64,000 nucleotides of DNA, from the NCBI GenBank assembly GCA_024742455.1, contig JANSYL010000001.1:310001-374000 (forward strand), given 5' to 3'. This document shows positions 1 to 9,895 of this stretch, in pieces. A program made the translations under genes and the position numbers. Under the pieces are notes generated by a model. It saw nothing but the letters and a program-made list of their open reading frames with translations. It was not told the origin of the DNA and made no database searches. Position 1 is the stretch's first letter; every line of letters starts with the position of its first letter. Origin of the DNA: Paracoccaceae bacterium (lineage in GTDB: Bacteria; Pseudomonadota; Alphaproteobacteria; Rhodobacterales; Rhodobacteraceae).

Positions 1-797
<797 letters not shown>

Positions 798-928
798 GTC
801 TGAACTCCGGCTTCGAGACCGCGTGATGCGTTTGCGTTTACTTAACGTTAGCCGCGTAGGGTTAACGTCAAAACGGGTATCGCCAATAAAAACAGCGTCC
901 CATTGGTTAATTTCCGGAGGAAGCCTTC

Positions 929-1015
929 GTGTCGAGCACAGCATTCTGGCTCCAAGCCGTCCCAACCCTCATCATCATTTTGGCGTGGCTCGGCCAATGG
1001 CGTGGCTGGTGGTAA
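929..1015 (+). CDS. Candidate 28-residue hydrophobic peptide
   Basis: A short reading frame starts with GTG and follows a good ribosome binding site (GGAGG at 916-920, 8 nt spacing). It encodes [20 protein letters not shown] followed by eight more residues rich in Trp and Gly. The middle is a short transmembrane helix and the C-terminus is WRGWW. It is divergent from ureC and alone on its strand. No family is recognised. The Shine-Dalgarno site, the coherent hydrophobic helix and an upstream AT-rich stretch support it; its small size and GTG start argue caution. The region 1016-1253 beyond it shows no convincing gene. Confidence 0.4.
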   Translation: MSSTAFWLQAVPTLIIILAWLGQWRGWW

Positions 1016-1253
1016 CGCCCTGAGCGTCTTCGACGGGCCGCGGTGCGTCGATCCGACGGTCGAGCAGCAGCGCTTTATATCGGCCACATCCGCGCGTGTT
1101 CCGCACGGCGCACCAAGCCCAACCCAATCGACGTGCCGGGGGGCGGCCCGTCGATGGCGCGGCAGCTGCGCCTTGACCCCGCACCGGGGCAAAACCGTCA
1201 AACGCATGCGGCAACTGACATATTGTTCAGCGGATATCACAGGCCCACCCTTC

Positions 1254-1652
1254 TCAGGTGATCTCGGTGAAGGTGTCGAGCCGCGCGGCGCGTTTGTCGA
1301 AGGTGAGCGTGGTGGAACAGCCGGCGTCGCGGTTCAGGGCGCCGATCAGGTGGTCGGCAAAGTCGCCGCCATGTTTGACAAAGCCCAGCATCGCATCTCG
1401 GATCGCTTTATCCTCAGCGATCACGGTTTGCCGATTTGAGATCAGGAATTGCACGAGCTTGGCAATCTGTTCCCTATCCACGCGATAGCGGCGACGCATG
1501 TTCCAGACGGTTTCAAGCAAAACAGGCAACGAAATGAAAATTGGCTGATCGGCGGTTTCCATAAACCGGGCCACACTGCTTCGCTGATCGGCATCCTCGG
1601 GAATGTCGAGCAGCCAGCGTAGCAGAACATTCGTATCAATCCCGATCATCAT
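1254..1652 (-). CDS. PIN-domain toxin, VapC-like ribonuclease
   Basis: Probable toxin of a type II toxin-antitoxin pair; PIN domains are Mg-dependent RNases that in VapC cleave tRNA or rRNA. With the start at 1652 the protein has 132 residues. The acidic PIN residues are in place: D6 in IGIDTNVLLR, E47 in LLETVW, D97/D100 in GGDFADHLIG and D119 in TFDKRAAR. The start is uncertain: in-frame ATGs also lie at 1670, 1661 and 1649, and all overlap the end of the AbrB-type gene, as is usual for translationally coupled antitoxin-toxin pairs. The pair sits inside the urease operon on the same strand. Confidence 0.85.
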   Translation of the reverse strand: MMIGIDTNVLLRWLLDIPEDADQRSSVARFMETADQPIFISLPVLLETVWNMRRRYRVDREQIAKLVQFLISNRQTVIAEDKAIRDAMLGFVKHGGDFADHLIGALNRDAGCSTTLTFDKRAARLDTFTEIT

Positions 1653-1908
1653 TTCCGCCATTTCGGCCATACATCCCGATCTCTTCCCGGGTCATCTCAA
1701 TCGCCTCATCGACCGAGATATGCGCGTATTCCGGATCGACCTTGATCATCCCGGTCAGATCCGACAGGCGCGGCGCGCGACGGACGACCATCTCACCCGC
1801 ATCGTTGACAGTGAATTCGACACTATCGCCAGGTTTGATGCCGAGCCGCGCACGCACATCGGCGGGGATCGTGGCCTGACCCTTGGAGGTGACTTTCGAG
1901 GTGCTCAT
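1636..1908 (-). CDS. AbrB/MazE-type antitoxin
   Basis: A 90-residue protein beginning MSTSKVTSKGQATIPADVRA, the hallmark SpoVT-AbrB swapped-hairpin DNA-binding domain (residues about 3-48). A C-terminal tail rich in acidic residues (about 50-90) should bind and neutralise the PIN toxin encoded immediately downstream with overlap. The ATG at 1908 follows AAGGAACC, a good ribosome binding site, and matches the family start. An upstream extension to 1998 is in frame but would read through the three repeat operators. AbrB-type antitoxins normally repress their own promoter, and the three 18-bp-phased repeats just upstream are the obvious operator. Confidence 0.88.
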   Translation of the reverse strand: MSTSKVTSKGQATIPADVRARLGIKPGDSVEFTVNDAGEMVVRRAPRLSDLTGMIKVDPEYAHISVDEAIEMTREEIGMYGRNGGNDDRD

Positions 1909-1927
1909 GGTTCCTTGCCCCGCACAG

Positions 1928-1970
1928 AGGTAATACAATACGCAAAGGTAATACCTGTAGCGAAGGTAAT
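1928..1970. promoter_or_regulatory. Three AGGTAAT direct repeats with an 18-bp period, putative antitoxin operator
   Basis: AGGTAAT occurs at 1928-1934, 1946-1952 and 1964-1970, each copy exactly 18 bp from the next. The array starts 19 bp upstream of the AbrB-type antitoxin start codon. Phased repeats in front of an autoregulated antitoxin gene are best explained as its operator. The array also falls in the 70-bp gap after the AhpD-like gene, so it may set off the toxin-antitoxin pair as a separate transcription unit inside the urease operon. Function is inferred; the repeats are directly visible. Confidence 0.75.
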
Positions 1971-1978
1971 CAAATCCC

Positions 1979-2374
1979 TCACGCCTCGAAAACCTCATCC
2001 ACCGGCACCTGCAGCCCCGTCACGAGCCCGTTGGTCTGCATCGCCATGCCGATCACGGCCAGCATCTCGCCCTGCATCTCGGGCGTCATCCCCTTGGCCT
2101 TGGCCGCCGCCGTGTGGCTGTGGATGCAATAGGAACACCCGTTCGCCGTCGACACCGCGACATAGATCATTTCCTTGACCAGCGGGTCTAGCGCGCCGGG
2201 GGCCATCACGACCTTGAGCCGCTCCCAGGTCGCCCGCAAGGTCACCGGGTCATGGGCCAGCGCGCGCCAGAAATTGTTGATGTAATCGGTCCCCCGCACC
2301 GCGCGGATATCGGCGAAGACCTCCGCCGCTTCCGCGCTCAGTTCCGCGTCGCTCAGCAATCGCACGGTCGCCAT
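1979..2374 (-). CDS. Carboxymuconolactone decarboxylase/AhpD-like protein
   Basis: A 131-residue all-helical protein of the AhpD/CMD superfamily, whose redox-active members reduce peroxides with a CxxC pair and a nearby histidine. The motif NGCSYCIHSH (Cys80, Cys83, His85/87) is intact, suggesting an alkylhydroperoxidase-like activity rather than lactone decarboxylation. The start ATG at 2374 follows a strong GAGGGG site. It lies 10 nt after the LprI-like gene on the same strand, so it is probably co-transcribed with the urease genes. The physiological substrate cannot be told from sequence. Confidence 0.88.
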   Translation of the reverse strand: MATVRLLSDAELSAEAAEVFADIRAVRGTDYINNFWRALAHDPVTLRATWERLKVVMAPGALDPLVKEMIYVAVSTANGCSYCIHSHTAAAKAKGMTPEMQGEMLAVIGMAMQTNGLVTGLQVPVDEVFEA

Positions 2375-2384
2375 GGCACCCCCC

Positions 2385-2768
2385 TCACATCCCTTCGAAA
2401 AACAGCAACTCTGCCGTGCGCGCCCGGGTCAGCCGCGCCAGGCAGGACAGGCGCAGCATCGGCTCGGCCGAGCCGCCCCGCATCAGTTCGGCCTCGGCCT
2501 CGCAGGCGGCGTCGCGATAGGGAATCCAAAGCCGCTGCGCCGCGCGGATCCGGTCGGCCATCTCGGGCCAGACAGATCCCATCACCCGTTGATAGACGGC
2601 GTTCAATTCCGCATCCGCCGCGCGATAGTCATCGCCAACGCAGGCGTTGAGCCCCTGCTGCGGCAGCACGTCGTAATCGCTGCAATCCCATCCATGGCCC
2701 TGGGCCTGCGCCACCACGGGCAGCATCAGCGCGACACCTGCCGCAAGGATCCAGGCACGCCCGGTCAT
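2385..2768 (-). CDS. Secreted LprI-like (DUF1311) protein of the urease operon
   Basis: A 127-residue protein with a signal peptide ([20 protein letters not shown], cleavage after AQA) followed by a DUF1311 domain of the kind found in the lysozyme inhibitor LprI. It has the characteristic Cys pairs (WDCSDY, LNACVGDD, DAACEAE, RLSCLARL) and the AADAELNAVYQRV helix. The start at 2768 has GAGGAAAC upstream and overlaps the stop of the preceding gene. From general knowledge, genes of this type occur in rhodobacterial urease operons; a lysozyme-related role there is unproven. It may act as a periplasmic binding or assembly factor. Confidence 0.8.
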   Translation of the reverse strand: MTGRAWILAAGVALMLPVVAQAQGHGWDCSDYDVLPQQGLNACVGDDYRAADAELNAVYQRVMGSVWPEMADRIRAAQRLWIPYRDAACEAEAELMRGGSAEPMLRLSCLARLTRARTAELLFFEGM

Positions 2769-3262
2769 CGCAGTTTCCTCAGGCCGCGGTCCGACAGGCG
2801 CACCCGGTTCCGGGCCGCGTCCCGGTTGAGCGGGGCCACCATGGCCGAAACCACGGCGCTCGGCGGCTGGCCCTTCATCGCCGCCTCGACCGCGCGGCCC
2901 GCCGCCTCGGTGAAGGCCGCCGGTTTCTCGCGCCACATCCGGTAGCTTTCATCGAAGGGCGTGTTCCAGGCCCCGCCCATGCCCATCAGCCGCATGGTCA
3001 CCACCGCCTGGCTTTCCACGGCCAGTTGCGCCACCTGAAAGCCCGAGCGCATCGCGTCGAAGGGGGTGGGCATTGCAAGCGGGCTATGCCCGGGCATTCC
3101 GCTGCACCCCGGCCCGGCACCGGGCGCGGGGTCGCCCGCGATCAAGGGGGCTGTGTCCGGAAGGGCACTCTCAATGGCCGTGTCGCCCGGCCGCCCCCCC
3201 GCGGTGCCCCTGCCCGCCCAGGGCGCCGCCGTACGACGCAGGAAACCCAGAACGCGTTTCAT
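2765..3262 (-). CDS. Conserved urease-operon protein of unknown function (phasin/antifreeze-like)
   Basis: A 165-residue protein that is basic at the N-terminus ([10 protein letters not shown]), then has a Gly/Pro-rich low-complexity stretch to about residue 60. A helical part follows with [20 protein letters not shown] and [20 protein letters not shown], ending in a basic tail. The helical part resembles short phasin-like proteins, and relatives are sometimes labelled antifreeze protein without evidence. The start at 3262 overlaps the ureB stop (ATGA), indicating translational coupling. I do not recognise a function; position implies an accessory role linked to urease. Confidence 0.75.
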   Translation of the reverse strand: MKRVLGFLRRTAAPWAGRGTAGGRPGDTAIESALPDTAPLIAGDPAPGAGPGCSGMPGHSPLAMPTPFDAMRSGFQVAQLAVESQAVVTMRLMGMGGAWNTPFDESYRMWREKPAAFTEAAGRAVEAAMKGQPPSAVVSAMVAPLNRDAARNRVRLSDRGLRKLR

Positions 3263-3564
3263 AGCGACCCCATCACCTGCCGGTTGAACCCCCAGACCGC
3301 GCGCGCGCCGCCATAGGCCACCAGCTTCACCTCGCGCGTCTGGCCCGGTTCGAACCGCACCGCCGTGCCCGCCGGAATATCGAGCCGCATCCCCCGCGCC
3401 GCCGCCCGGTCGAAATCGAGCGCGGCATTGGTTTCGGCAAAATGGTAATGGCTGCCCACCTGCACCGGGCGGTCGCCTGTATTGGCCACGCTGATCGTGA
3501 CCGCCTCTGCGCCCGCGTTCAGCGTGATGTCGCCGGGGGCGCAAATCACCTCGCCGGGGATCAT
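3259..3564 (-). CDS. ureB: Urease subunit beta
   Basis: A 101-residue structural subunit of urease, starting [18 protein letters not shown] and containing [20 protein letters not shown], diagnostic for UreB. It assembles with UreA and UreC into the (alpha-beta-gamma) trimeric core. Length is the family norm. Start and stop codons overlap both neighbours by ATGA, so the upstream membrane protein, UreB and the downstream gene are translationally coupled in the urease operon. Confidence 0.97.
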   Translation of the reverse strand: MIPGEVICAPGDITLNAGAEAVTISVANTGDRPVQVGSHYHFAETNAALDFDRAAARGMRLDIPAGTAVRFEPGQTREVKLVAYGGARAVWGFNRQVMGSL

Positions 3565-3845
3565 GCGTCCTCCTCCCCGTCGCCGCGGATCGCGGCCAGG
3601 ATGCGCTTGCCGAACAGGCCCAGAACCGCGCCCAGGATCATCGGGAAAGCCCCCGCAAAGCCCACGAAGATCGCCGACAGGAAGGTGCCCGCCAGCATCA
3701 GCACCAACAGCGTCAGCACATCGTATTCGGTCTGTTTGATGCCAAGGTCGCGCATCGCGACATTCTCGACGAACTGGCGCAGATGGGGTTCTGCCAGGGG
3801 GATCAGCGCGCCGGCCGCGATGCCCATGAGAAAGGTGAAAATCAT
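3561..3845 (-). CDS. Small membrane protein between ureA and ureB
   Basis: A 94-residue protein with an N-terminal helix ([18 protein letters not shown]), a short amphipathic region, then two strongly hydrophobic segments (about residues 43-65 and 66-80) ending in a charged tail GDGEEDA. No known domain is recognised. The start at 3845 has TGGAGC upstream. The gene is locked into the operon by a 4-nt overlap with ureB. A role at the membrane, for example nickel or urea handling, is only suggested by context. Confidence 0.78.
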   Translation of the reverse strand: MIFTFLMGIAAGALIPLAEPHLRQFVENVAMRDLGIKQTEYDVLTLLVLMLAGTFLSAIFVGFAGAFPMILGAVLGLFGKRILAAIRGDGEEDA

Positions 3846-3862
3846 CTTCGCTGCTCCAGGGG

Positions 3863-4165
3863 TTACCGGATGGGGTGATGCACGGTGACCAGTTTCGTGC
3901 CATCGGGAAAGGTCGCCTCGACCTGCACGTCGTGGATCATCTCGGGCACGCCGTCCATGCATTGGTCGCGGGTGATGACATGGGCGCCCTCCTGCATCAG
4001 CTGGGCCACCGATCTGCCGTCTCGGGCGCCTTCGATGACGAAATCGGTGATCAGTGCGATCGCCTCGGGATGGTTCAGCCGGACCCCCCTGAGCAACCGG
4101 TTGCGCGCGACCATCGCGGCAAGACTGATCAGCAACTTGTCCTTTTCGCGGGGCGTCAGGTTCAT
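3863..4165 (-). CDS. ureA: Urease subunit gamma
   Basis: A 100-residue subunit starting [20 protein letters not shown], with the conserved [20 protein letters not shown] and the C-terminal [20 protein letters not shown]. It is full length for UreA and forms the trimeric urease core with UreB and UreC. It is preceded by ureD with a 21-nt gap and followed by the small membrane protein gene after 17 nt. Confidence 0.98.
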   Translation of the reverse strand: MNLTPREKDKLLISLAAMVARNRLLRGVRLNHPEAIALITDFVIEGARDGRSVAQLMQEGAHVITRDQCMDGVPEMIHDVQVEATFPDGTKLVTVHHPIR

Positions 4166-4186
4166 CGGCGGTGGTGTCCTTTCAGA

Positions 4187-5020
4187 TCAGGTCTGCCAGA
4201 CGCGTGGCAGGTCGGCAGCGGTCAGGGTCGTGACGATGCGCGCCAGAGCGCGGCGCAGGTCATGGGCATCGGGCCCCATCAGGCGCACGACAAGGCGGCC
4301 GTCCCAGGCCGAGGCGGCAGCGCGAAGGCCGAGCAGCCCCTTGGCAGGCCCCGGGGGCAGCGCCGCCTGCACCCGGTCAAGGTGGTCGGGCGCATCGGAG
4401 GCGAAAAGGCAGACCGTGGCCAGCGCCGTGGCCGGGCCGAGCCCCGCCGGCGCGCCGGAGGACAGGGCGCTTGCATCGAGCCCGATCGCCTCATGCCCGA
4501 TCACCCGGCCCGCGCGGCGCACGCGGCGCCGGTCGGTCAGGCCGATATCGCGCAGATGTTCGCCCATCGCGCGGCGGCCAAGCACCAGGGTTTCGCAGGT
4601 GATCAGCCGCGCGGTCGCGTCAAGATCAGCCTCAAGCACCCGGTCCAGCCGGGCGCCCTCGAACACGATCACCTCCTGCGGCAGCCAGGCGAGCGTGGCC
4701 CCCGCGCCGACCGTCAGCCGCGTCTCGATCCTGCCCGTCCCCGCGCTGCTGCGATAGGCGCGTTCGGCGGTCTGGGTGGTGCCAACGACCGTGGCGCCCG
4801 CCGCGACCTCAAGCGCATAGGACAGCCGGTCGCCCCCGGTCACGCCCCCGGCGGTGTTCAGGAACACCACCTCGGGCGGGCGGCCATGCATCCGCGGCAG
4901 CATCGCCTTGGCCGCGCCCGATTGGTGCAGGTCGGCGATCCGCCCGTCGGACCCGATCACGACGGCGGCGCGGCCATGGGCCCGTTGCTGCGGCGCGATA
5001 TGGGGCGAGACATCCAGCAT
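4187..5020 (-). CDS. ureD: Urease accessory protein UreD
   Basis: A 277-residue scaffold protein that binds apo-urease and, with UreF and UreG, delivers nickel. Recognised by [20 protein letters not shown] (about residues 48-67), the [10 protein letters not shown] segment and [15 protein letters not shown]. The start at 5020 ([18 protein letters not shown]) fits the family; the frame stays open upstream, but into the pyrC promoter region. It is the first gene of the visible urease operon and is divergent from pyrC, so 5021-5204 must hold both promoters. Confidence 0.95.
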   Translation of the reverse strand: MLDVSPHIAPQQRAHGRAAVVIGSDGRIADLHQSGAAKAMLPRMHGRPPEVVFLNTAGGVTGGDRLSYALEVAAGATVVGTTQTAERAYRSSAGTGRIETRLTVGAGATLAWLPQEVIVFEGARLDRVLEADLDATARLITCETLVLGRRAMGEHLRDIGLTDRRRVRRAGRVIGHEAIGLDASALSSGAPAGLGPATALATVCLFASDAPDHLDRVQAALPPGPAKGLLGLRAAASAWDGRLVVRLMGPDAHDLRRALARIVTTLTAADLPRVWQT

Positions 5021-5204
5021 CTCTGCAACCCTAGGCGGCGCCCCCGCCCCGAGGCAAGCGAATGGTCGCCCCGCGCCCGGCAATTGCCGCGCTTTGCCGA
5101 AGAAGGCGGCAGACCGGCCACGATCCGCACCCGATGCAAGGCCCCGGCCATGTGCCGGGCCATCTGCTTTGCAACCGGGCCGGTCTGGTGTAGCCCCTAA
5201 TGCG

Positions 5205-6248
5205 ATGACCCAGCGCCTGACGATCCGCCGCCCCGATGACTGGCACCTGCACCTGCGCGACGGTGCGATGCTGGCCGCCGTCCTGCCCGAAACCGCGCGC
5301 CATTTCGCCCGCGCGATCATCATGCCCAATCTGGTGCCGCCGGTGATCACCGGGGACGATGCGCGCGCCTATCGCGACCGGATCATGGCCGCCCTGCCCG
5401 AGGGGCTGGAATTCACGCCGCTGATGACGCTCTACCTGACCGAGTCGACCGACCCTGCGGATGTGGCCGCCGCCTTTGCCGACGGGATCATCCACGCGGT
5501 CAAGCTTTACCCCGCAGGGGCCACGACCAATTCTGCCTCGGGCGTGCGCGACCTTTCGCGTGTCCGCCCGGTGCTGGAAAAGATGGCCGAGATCGGCCTG
5601 CCGCTGTGCATCCATGGCGAGGTGACGACGCCCGATGTCGACATCTTCGACCGTGAAAAGGTGTTTCTGGACACCGTGCTCGACCCGCTGCGCCGCGACC
5701 TGCCCGACCTGAAGGTGACGCTCGAACATGTCACCACCTCGGAGGGGATCGACTACGTGCGCGAGGCCAGCGGTGACATTGCCGGCACGATCACGACTCA
5801 TCACCTGATGATCAACCGCAACCACATGTTGGTGGGGGGCATCCGGCCCCATTACTACTGCCTGCCGGTTGCCAAACGGTCGACCCATCAGCAGGCGCTG
5901 CGCGTCGCCGCCACCTCGGGCAATCCGCGGTTCTTTCTGGGCACCGACAGCGCGCCCCATACCGACCCCAACAAGGAAAGCGCCTGCGGCTGTGCGGGGG
6001 TGTTTTCTGCGACCAACACCATGGCCTGCCTCGCCCATGTCTTCGAGGAAGAAGCCGCGCTGGACAGGCTGGAAGGCTTCGCCTCGCTCTTCGGCCCCGC
6101 CCGCTACGGCCTTCCGGTCAATGACACCACCATCACACTGGAAAAAACCGATATGCCCGTCGTCTACCCTGCCAGGATCGACACCGGCGAAGGCCCGGTG
6201 ACCCTGTTCGACCCCGGCCATTCGCTTTACTGGCGCGTGACCGCCTGA
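5205..6248 (+). CDS. pyrC: Dihydroorotase
   Basis: A 347-residue zinc amidohydrolase that cyclises carbamoyl aspartate to dihydroorotate in pyrimidine synthesis. It has the metal motif [10 protein letters not shown] (HxH) near residue 13, the carbamylated lysine in [14 protein letters not shown], later ligands in [20 protein letters not shown] and [10 protein letters not shown], and [12 protein letters not shown] with the catalytic aspartate. Length matches E. coli-type PyrC. The start at 5205 is in frame with [13 protein letters not shown]; an ATG 5 nt earlier stops at once. pyrE follows 42 nt downstream, so the pair forms a pyrimidine unit. Confidence 0.97.
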   Translation: MTQRLTIRRPDDWHLHLRDGAMLAAVLPETARHFARAIIMPNLVPPVITGDDARAYRDRIMAALPEGLEFTPLMTLYLTESTDPADVAAAFADGIIHAVKLYPAGATTNSASGVRDLSRVRPVLEKMAEIGLPLCIHGEVTTPDVDIFDREKVFLDTVLDPLRRDLPDLKVTLEHVTTSEGIDYVREASGDIAGTITTHHLMINRNHMLVGGIRPHYYCLPVAKRSTHQQALRVAATSGNPRFFLGTDSAPHTDPNKESACGCAGVFSATNTMACLAHVFEEEAALDRLEGFASLFGPARYGLPVNDTTITLEKTDMPVVYPARIDTGEGPVTLFDPGHSLYWRVTA

Positions 6249-6290
6249 GGCTTCATCTTTCCGAAAATACGGCAAAACAACCGGCTGCCC

Positions 6291-6974
6291 ATGATCCCCA
6301 CGACCTACCCCGATGCCGCCACGATGGCCCAGATGACCGCGCGCATGCTGCTGGATATCGGTGCCGTGCATTTCAACGCGACCGAGCTGTTCACCCATGC
6401 GAGCGGCAAACAGGCCCCCACCTATATCGATTGCCGCAAGATCATCTCCTACCCGCGGGTGCGGGCCACCTGCATGGATTTCCTCACCTGCACGGTGATG
6501 CGCAATGCCGGGCTCGAGGCCTTCGACAATATCGCGGGCGGCGAGACGGCGGGCATTCCCTTTGCCGCGCTGGTGGCCGAACGCATGGGGCTGCCCATGT
6601 CCTATGTGCGCAAGAAGCCCAAGGGCTACGGCCGGACCGCCCAGATCGAGGGCGAGATGCGCGAAGGCGACCGGGTGCTTCTGGTCGAGGACCTGACCAC
6701 CGATGGCGGATCGAAGATCACCTTCGTGGACGCGATCCGCGCCGCCGGGGCCCGGTGCGATCACACGGCGGTGGTGTTTTTCTACGACATCTTTCCGGAC
6801 ACCCGGAAGACGCTCGGCCGGCACGGTCTGACGCTGCACCATCTGTGCACCTGGGCAGATGTCATCGCCGAGGCGCGGCGCGGCGGTGATTTCGACGCCG
6901 CCACGCTGGACGAGGTGACCCGCTTTCTGGCCGATGCGGATGCCTGGCGCGCCGCGCGCGGGCTGGAGGTTTGA
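6291..6974 (+). CDS. pyrE: Orotate phosphoribosyltransferase
   Basis: A 227-residue enzyme that adds phosphoribose from PRPP to orotate, giving OMP. The PRPP-binding loop [20 protein letters not shown] is near residues 127-146, and the flexible catalytic loop lies around [17 protein letters not shown]. It follows pyrC closely, two consecutive-pathway enzymes in probable co-transcription. The 42-nt spacer contains ATCTTTCCGAAAATACGG, similar to a box seen elsewhere in this window. Confidence 0.97.
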   Translation: MIPTTYPDAATMAQMTARMLLDIGAVHFNATELFTHASGKQAPTYIDCRKIISYPRVRATCMDFLTCTVMRNAGLEAFDNIAGGETAGIPFAALVAERMGLPMSYVRKKPKGYGRTAQIEGEMREGDRVLLVEDLTTDGGSKITFVDAIRAAGARCDHTAVVFFYDIFPDTRKTLGRHGLTLHHLCTWADVIAEARRGGDFDAATLDEVTRFLADADAWRAARGLEV

Positions 6975-7262
6975 TCAGCTTCCGCTTGGGCTGTTGCGAA
7001 TCTGTCATATGGGCTAGGGTGCCCCGCAAGATATAGGGGGTATGCCCGGCCAGCCCCGCCACATCTTTTCCGGGCATTGCTCCACAGGCTTATCCCATCT
7101 GCCGTGTCGAAGCCCGTGATGGCAAAGCTTGCCGACGCCGGATCCATCGGCACCGCACCCCCCTTTGACCGCGCATCATCGGCACCGCGCAGACAGGGGC
7201 CGAAAGCGGGCAAAGCGGGGCCAGGCGGGCGAAGACGCAGAACAGACCGACCGGAGACAGGC
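6975..7262. other. Intergenic region upstream of dnaB
   Basis: No convincing gene in 288 bp. It contains an inverted repeat, ATGCCCGG at 7042-7049 and CCGGGCAT at 7070-7077, with a 20-nt loop and no T tract, so it is not a clear terminator. The dnaB reading frame stays open upstream to 7077, but that stretch lacks family similarity. GGAGACAGGC directly before 7263 is the dnaB ribosome binding site. Confidence 0.5.
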
Positions 7263-8762
7263 ATGTCCGATATCACACCGTTGCACCCCAAGGCCTCCGT
7301 CCCCGCCGCCGAGGACACCCCCCTGCCCCATAACGTCGAGGCCGAACAGCAATTGCTGGGTGCGATCCTGGCGTCCAACGATGTGCTCGACCGGATTGAT
7401 GACCTGATCAAACCCGACCATTTCCACGACCCGGTCCATGCCGAGATCTTCGTCATGATCCAGGCCCGCATCGCCAAGGGGCTGCAGACCGACGCCACCA
7501 CGCTGAAGAATTTCGTGGCCGAGATCCCGGGGCTCGAGGCGCTTGGCGGGGTCGAATACCTGGTGCGGCTGCAATTGTCGGCGATCGCCACCTCGGCGGC
7601 GCGCGATTACGCACAGCTGATCCATGACCTGGCGGTGCGCCGGTCGCTGATTTCGCTGGGCCAGCGGGTCTCGGACCGGGCGCGCGCGATGCGCGACGAT
7701 GTAAGCCCCGATGACCAGATCGTCGAAGCCGAAAGCGAGCTTTACCAACTGGCCGCGACCGGGGCGACCAGCCGGGGCTTCCAGAGCTTTCTGCGCGCCC
7801 TGACCGATGCGGTGAACACCGCCAATGCCGCCTACAAGCGCGATGGCGGCCTTGCGGGCCTGTCGAGCGGGTTCACCGATCTCGACCGGATGCTGGGCGG
7901 GCTGCACAAGTCGGACCTGCTGATCCTTGCCGGGCGCCCGTCCATGGGCAAGACCTCGCTGGCGACCAACATCGCCTTCAACGTCGCCCGGAAATACCGG
8001 CGCGGCCAGACCGCCGACGGCAGCGAAGGGACGGTGGATGGCGGCGTGGTTGGGTTTTTCAGCCTCGAGATGTCGGCGGCGCAGCTGGCCCAGCGCGTCC
8101 TGTCGGAGGCGGCCGAGATCCGGTCGGAACTGATCCGCAAGGGCGACCTGACCGAGGATGAGTTCGAACGCTACATGCTGGCCGCGCGCGACCTGGAAAA
8201 ATGCCCGCTTTACATCGATGACACCCCGGCGCTGCAGATCGCCCAGGTTGCCGCGCGGGCGCGGCGGCTGAAACGCGCGCCGCAGGGGCTGGACCTGATC
8301 ATCGTCGACTACCTTCAGCTTCTGCGCGGGTCGGGCCGGTCTGAAAACCGCGTCAACGAGATCTCGGAGATCACGCAAGGTCTGAAAGCCATCGCCAAGG
8401 AACTCGACATTCCTGTGATCGCGCTCAGCCAGCTCAGCCGACAGGTCGAACAGCGCGACGACAAGCGCCCGCAGCTGAGCGACCTGCGTGAATCGGGGTC
8501 GATCGAACAGGATGCCGACGTGGTGATGTTCGTCTACCGGGGCGAATACTACAAGGAACGCGAGAAACCGGGCGACGAGAACCTGGAGGCCATGACCAAG
8601 TGGCAGCAGGACATGGAACAGCTGCATGGCAAGGCCGAGCTGATCATCGGCAAGCAGCGCCACGGCCCGGTGGGCACCGTCGAGATGAGCTTTGACGGCC
8701 GCTTCACCAAGTTCGGCGATCTCGTCAAACCCTGGCAACAGGGGGCGCTGCGCGACGACTAG
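7263..8762 (+). CDS. dnaB: Replicative DNA helicase DnaB
   Basis: A 499-residue hexameric helicase that unwinds DNA at the fork and recruits primase. The N-terminal DnaB domain starts PHNVEAEQQLLGAILASNDV. The RecA-like domain has Walker A AGRPSMGKTS (near residue 225), Walker B LIIVDYLQLLRG, the sensor IALSQLSRQVEQR, and the arginine-finger region DLRESGSIEQDADVVMFVYR. The start at 7263 has a good ribosome binding site, while in-frame upstream codons are unlike the family. Length is normal and no intein is present. Confidence 0.97.
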   Translation: MSDITPLHPKASVPAAEDTPLPHNVEAEQQLLGAILASNDVLDRIDDLIKPDHFHDPVHAEIFVMIQARIAKGLQTDATTLKNFVAEIPGLEALGGVEYLVRLQLSAIATSAARDYAQLIHDLAVRRSLISLGQRVSDRARAMRDDVSPDDQIVEAESELYQLAATGATSRGFQSFLRALTDAVNTANAAYKRDGGLAGLSSGFTDLDRMLGGLHKSDLLILAGRPSMGKTSLATNIAFNVARKYRRGQTADGSEGTVDGGVVGFFSLEMSAAQLAQRVLSEAAEIRSELIRKGDLTEDEFERYMLAARDLEKCPLYIDDTPALQIAQVAARARRLKRAPQGLDLIIVDYLQLLRGSGRSENRVNEISEITQGLKAIAKELDIPVIALSQLSRQVEQRDDKRPQLSDLRESGSIEQDADVVMFVYRGEYYKEREKPGDENLEAMTKWQQDMEQLHGKAELIIGKQRHGPVGTVEMSFDGRFTKFGDLVKPWQQGALRDD

Positions 8763-8851
8763 GCGCGAAAATCGCCGCCGCGCAATCGCAAATGCCCGCC
8801 CGGCCGGTTTCCCGCCCTTGACGCGCGCCGCGCCAGAACGGACACAGCGCC

Positions 8852-9895
8852 ATGGCAAGCGGCAACCTGACCATCGATCTCGACGCGCTCGTCGCCAACT
8901 GGCGCGCGCTGGATGCGCTGAACGCGGGCGAAACCGGCGCCTGTGTGAAGGCGGACGGGTATGGGCTGGATGCCGGACGCGTGGCCCGGGCGCTGGCCGA
9001 CGCCGGTGTGCGGAATTTCTTCGTGGCGCTGGCCGAGGAAGGCGTGACGCTGCGCCGCGCATTGGGCGATGGCCCCGCGATCAACGTCTTTTCCGGCCAT
9101 ATGGAAGGCGACGCGCCGCTGATCGCCGAGGCGGGCCTGACGCCGATGCTCAACAGTGCCGAACAGGCTGCACGCCACCGTGCGGCGCTGCCCGATCATC
9201 CCTATGGGGTGCAACTGGACAGCGGGATGAACCGGCTGGGGATGGAGCCTGCCGAATGGGCCGCGCTGCGTACCGGGCTTGAGGCGGGGCCCCTGACGCT
9301 GGTGATGAGCCACCTGGCCTGTGCCGATGACCCCGGTCATCCCCAGAACGCCGCGCAACTGGTCAGCTTCACCGAGATGACCGAGGGCGTGACCGCGCCC
9401 AGGTCGCTGGCGGCCACCGGGGGCATCCTGCTGGGCGCCGATTACCATTTCGATCTCGCCCGTCCGGGCATCGGGCTTTATGGCGGGCTGCCTTTTGCCG
9501 CGGCGCAGCCCGTGGTGCGCCTGTCGCTGCCGGTGATCCAGGTCCGCGATCTGGAACGGGGCGAAAGCGTGGGCTACGGCGCCAGCCATATCGCCCGCCA
9601 CAAGGCCCGGATCGCCACCGTGTCGGGTGGCTATGCCGACGGGCTGATCCGTGCGATGGGCGGGATCGGCGCGCTTTACGCGGCCGATATGGCCTGCCCT
9701 CTGGCAGGCCGCGTGTCGATGGACCTGCTGACCGTCGATGTCACCCATCTGGACGCGGTGCCCGATCATCTCGACATCCTCTGCCCCGCGCAGGGCGTCG
9801 ATGACCTGGCCGAGGCGGCCGGCACGATCGGCTACGAGATACTTACATCGCTGGGCCCGCGTTACGCGCGCCATTATGCCGGGGGGGCGTCATGA
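8852..9895 (+). CDS. alr: Alanine racemase
   Basis: A 347-residue PLP enzyme making D-alanine for peptidoglycan. The PLP lysine lies in [15 protein letters not shown] (near residue 32), the substrate strand is [11 protein letters not shown], the PLP-phosphate loop is around [10 protein letters not shown], and the catalytic tyrosine is in SVGYGASH. The fold ends with [13 protein letters not shown]. Its stop overlaps the mlaE start by ATGA, so alr, mlaE and mlaF are translationally linked. Confidence 0.96.
   Translation: MASGNLTIDLDALVANWRALDALNAGETGACVKADGYGLDAGRVARALADAGVRNFFVALAEEGVTLRRALGDGPAINVFSGHMEGDAPLIAEAGLTPMLNSAEQAARHRAALPDHPYGVQLDSGMNRLGMEPAEWAALRTGLEAGPLTLVMSHLACADDPGHPQNAAQLVSFTEMTEGVTAPRSLAATGGILLGADYHFDLARPGIGLYGGLPFAAAQPVVRLSLPVIQVRDLERGESVGYGASHIARHKARIATVSGGYADGLIRAMGGIGALYAADMACPLAGRVSMDLLTVDVTHLDAVPDHLDILCPAQGVDDLAEAAGTIGYEILTSLGPRYARHYAGGAS

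Noticed and set aside
1016-1253. Possible transposase or gene remnant between the small peptide and toxin gene
   Set aside because: Several overlapping short frames in both strands but none with a ribosome binding site, motif or inverted-repeat ends.
8818-8846. TTGACG with GACACA 17 nt on, before alr
   Set aside because: It would place the transcript start at the start codon, and the -10 is very weak; more likely chance.
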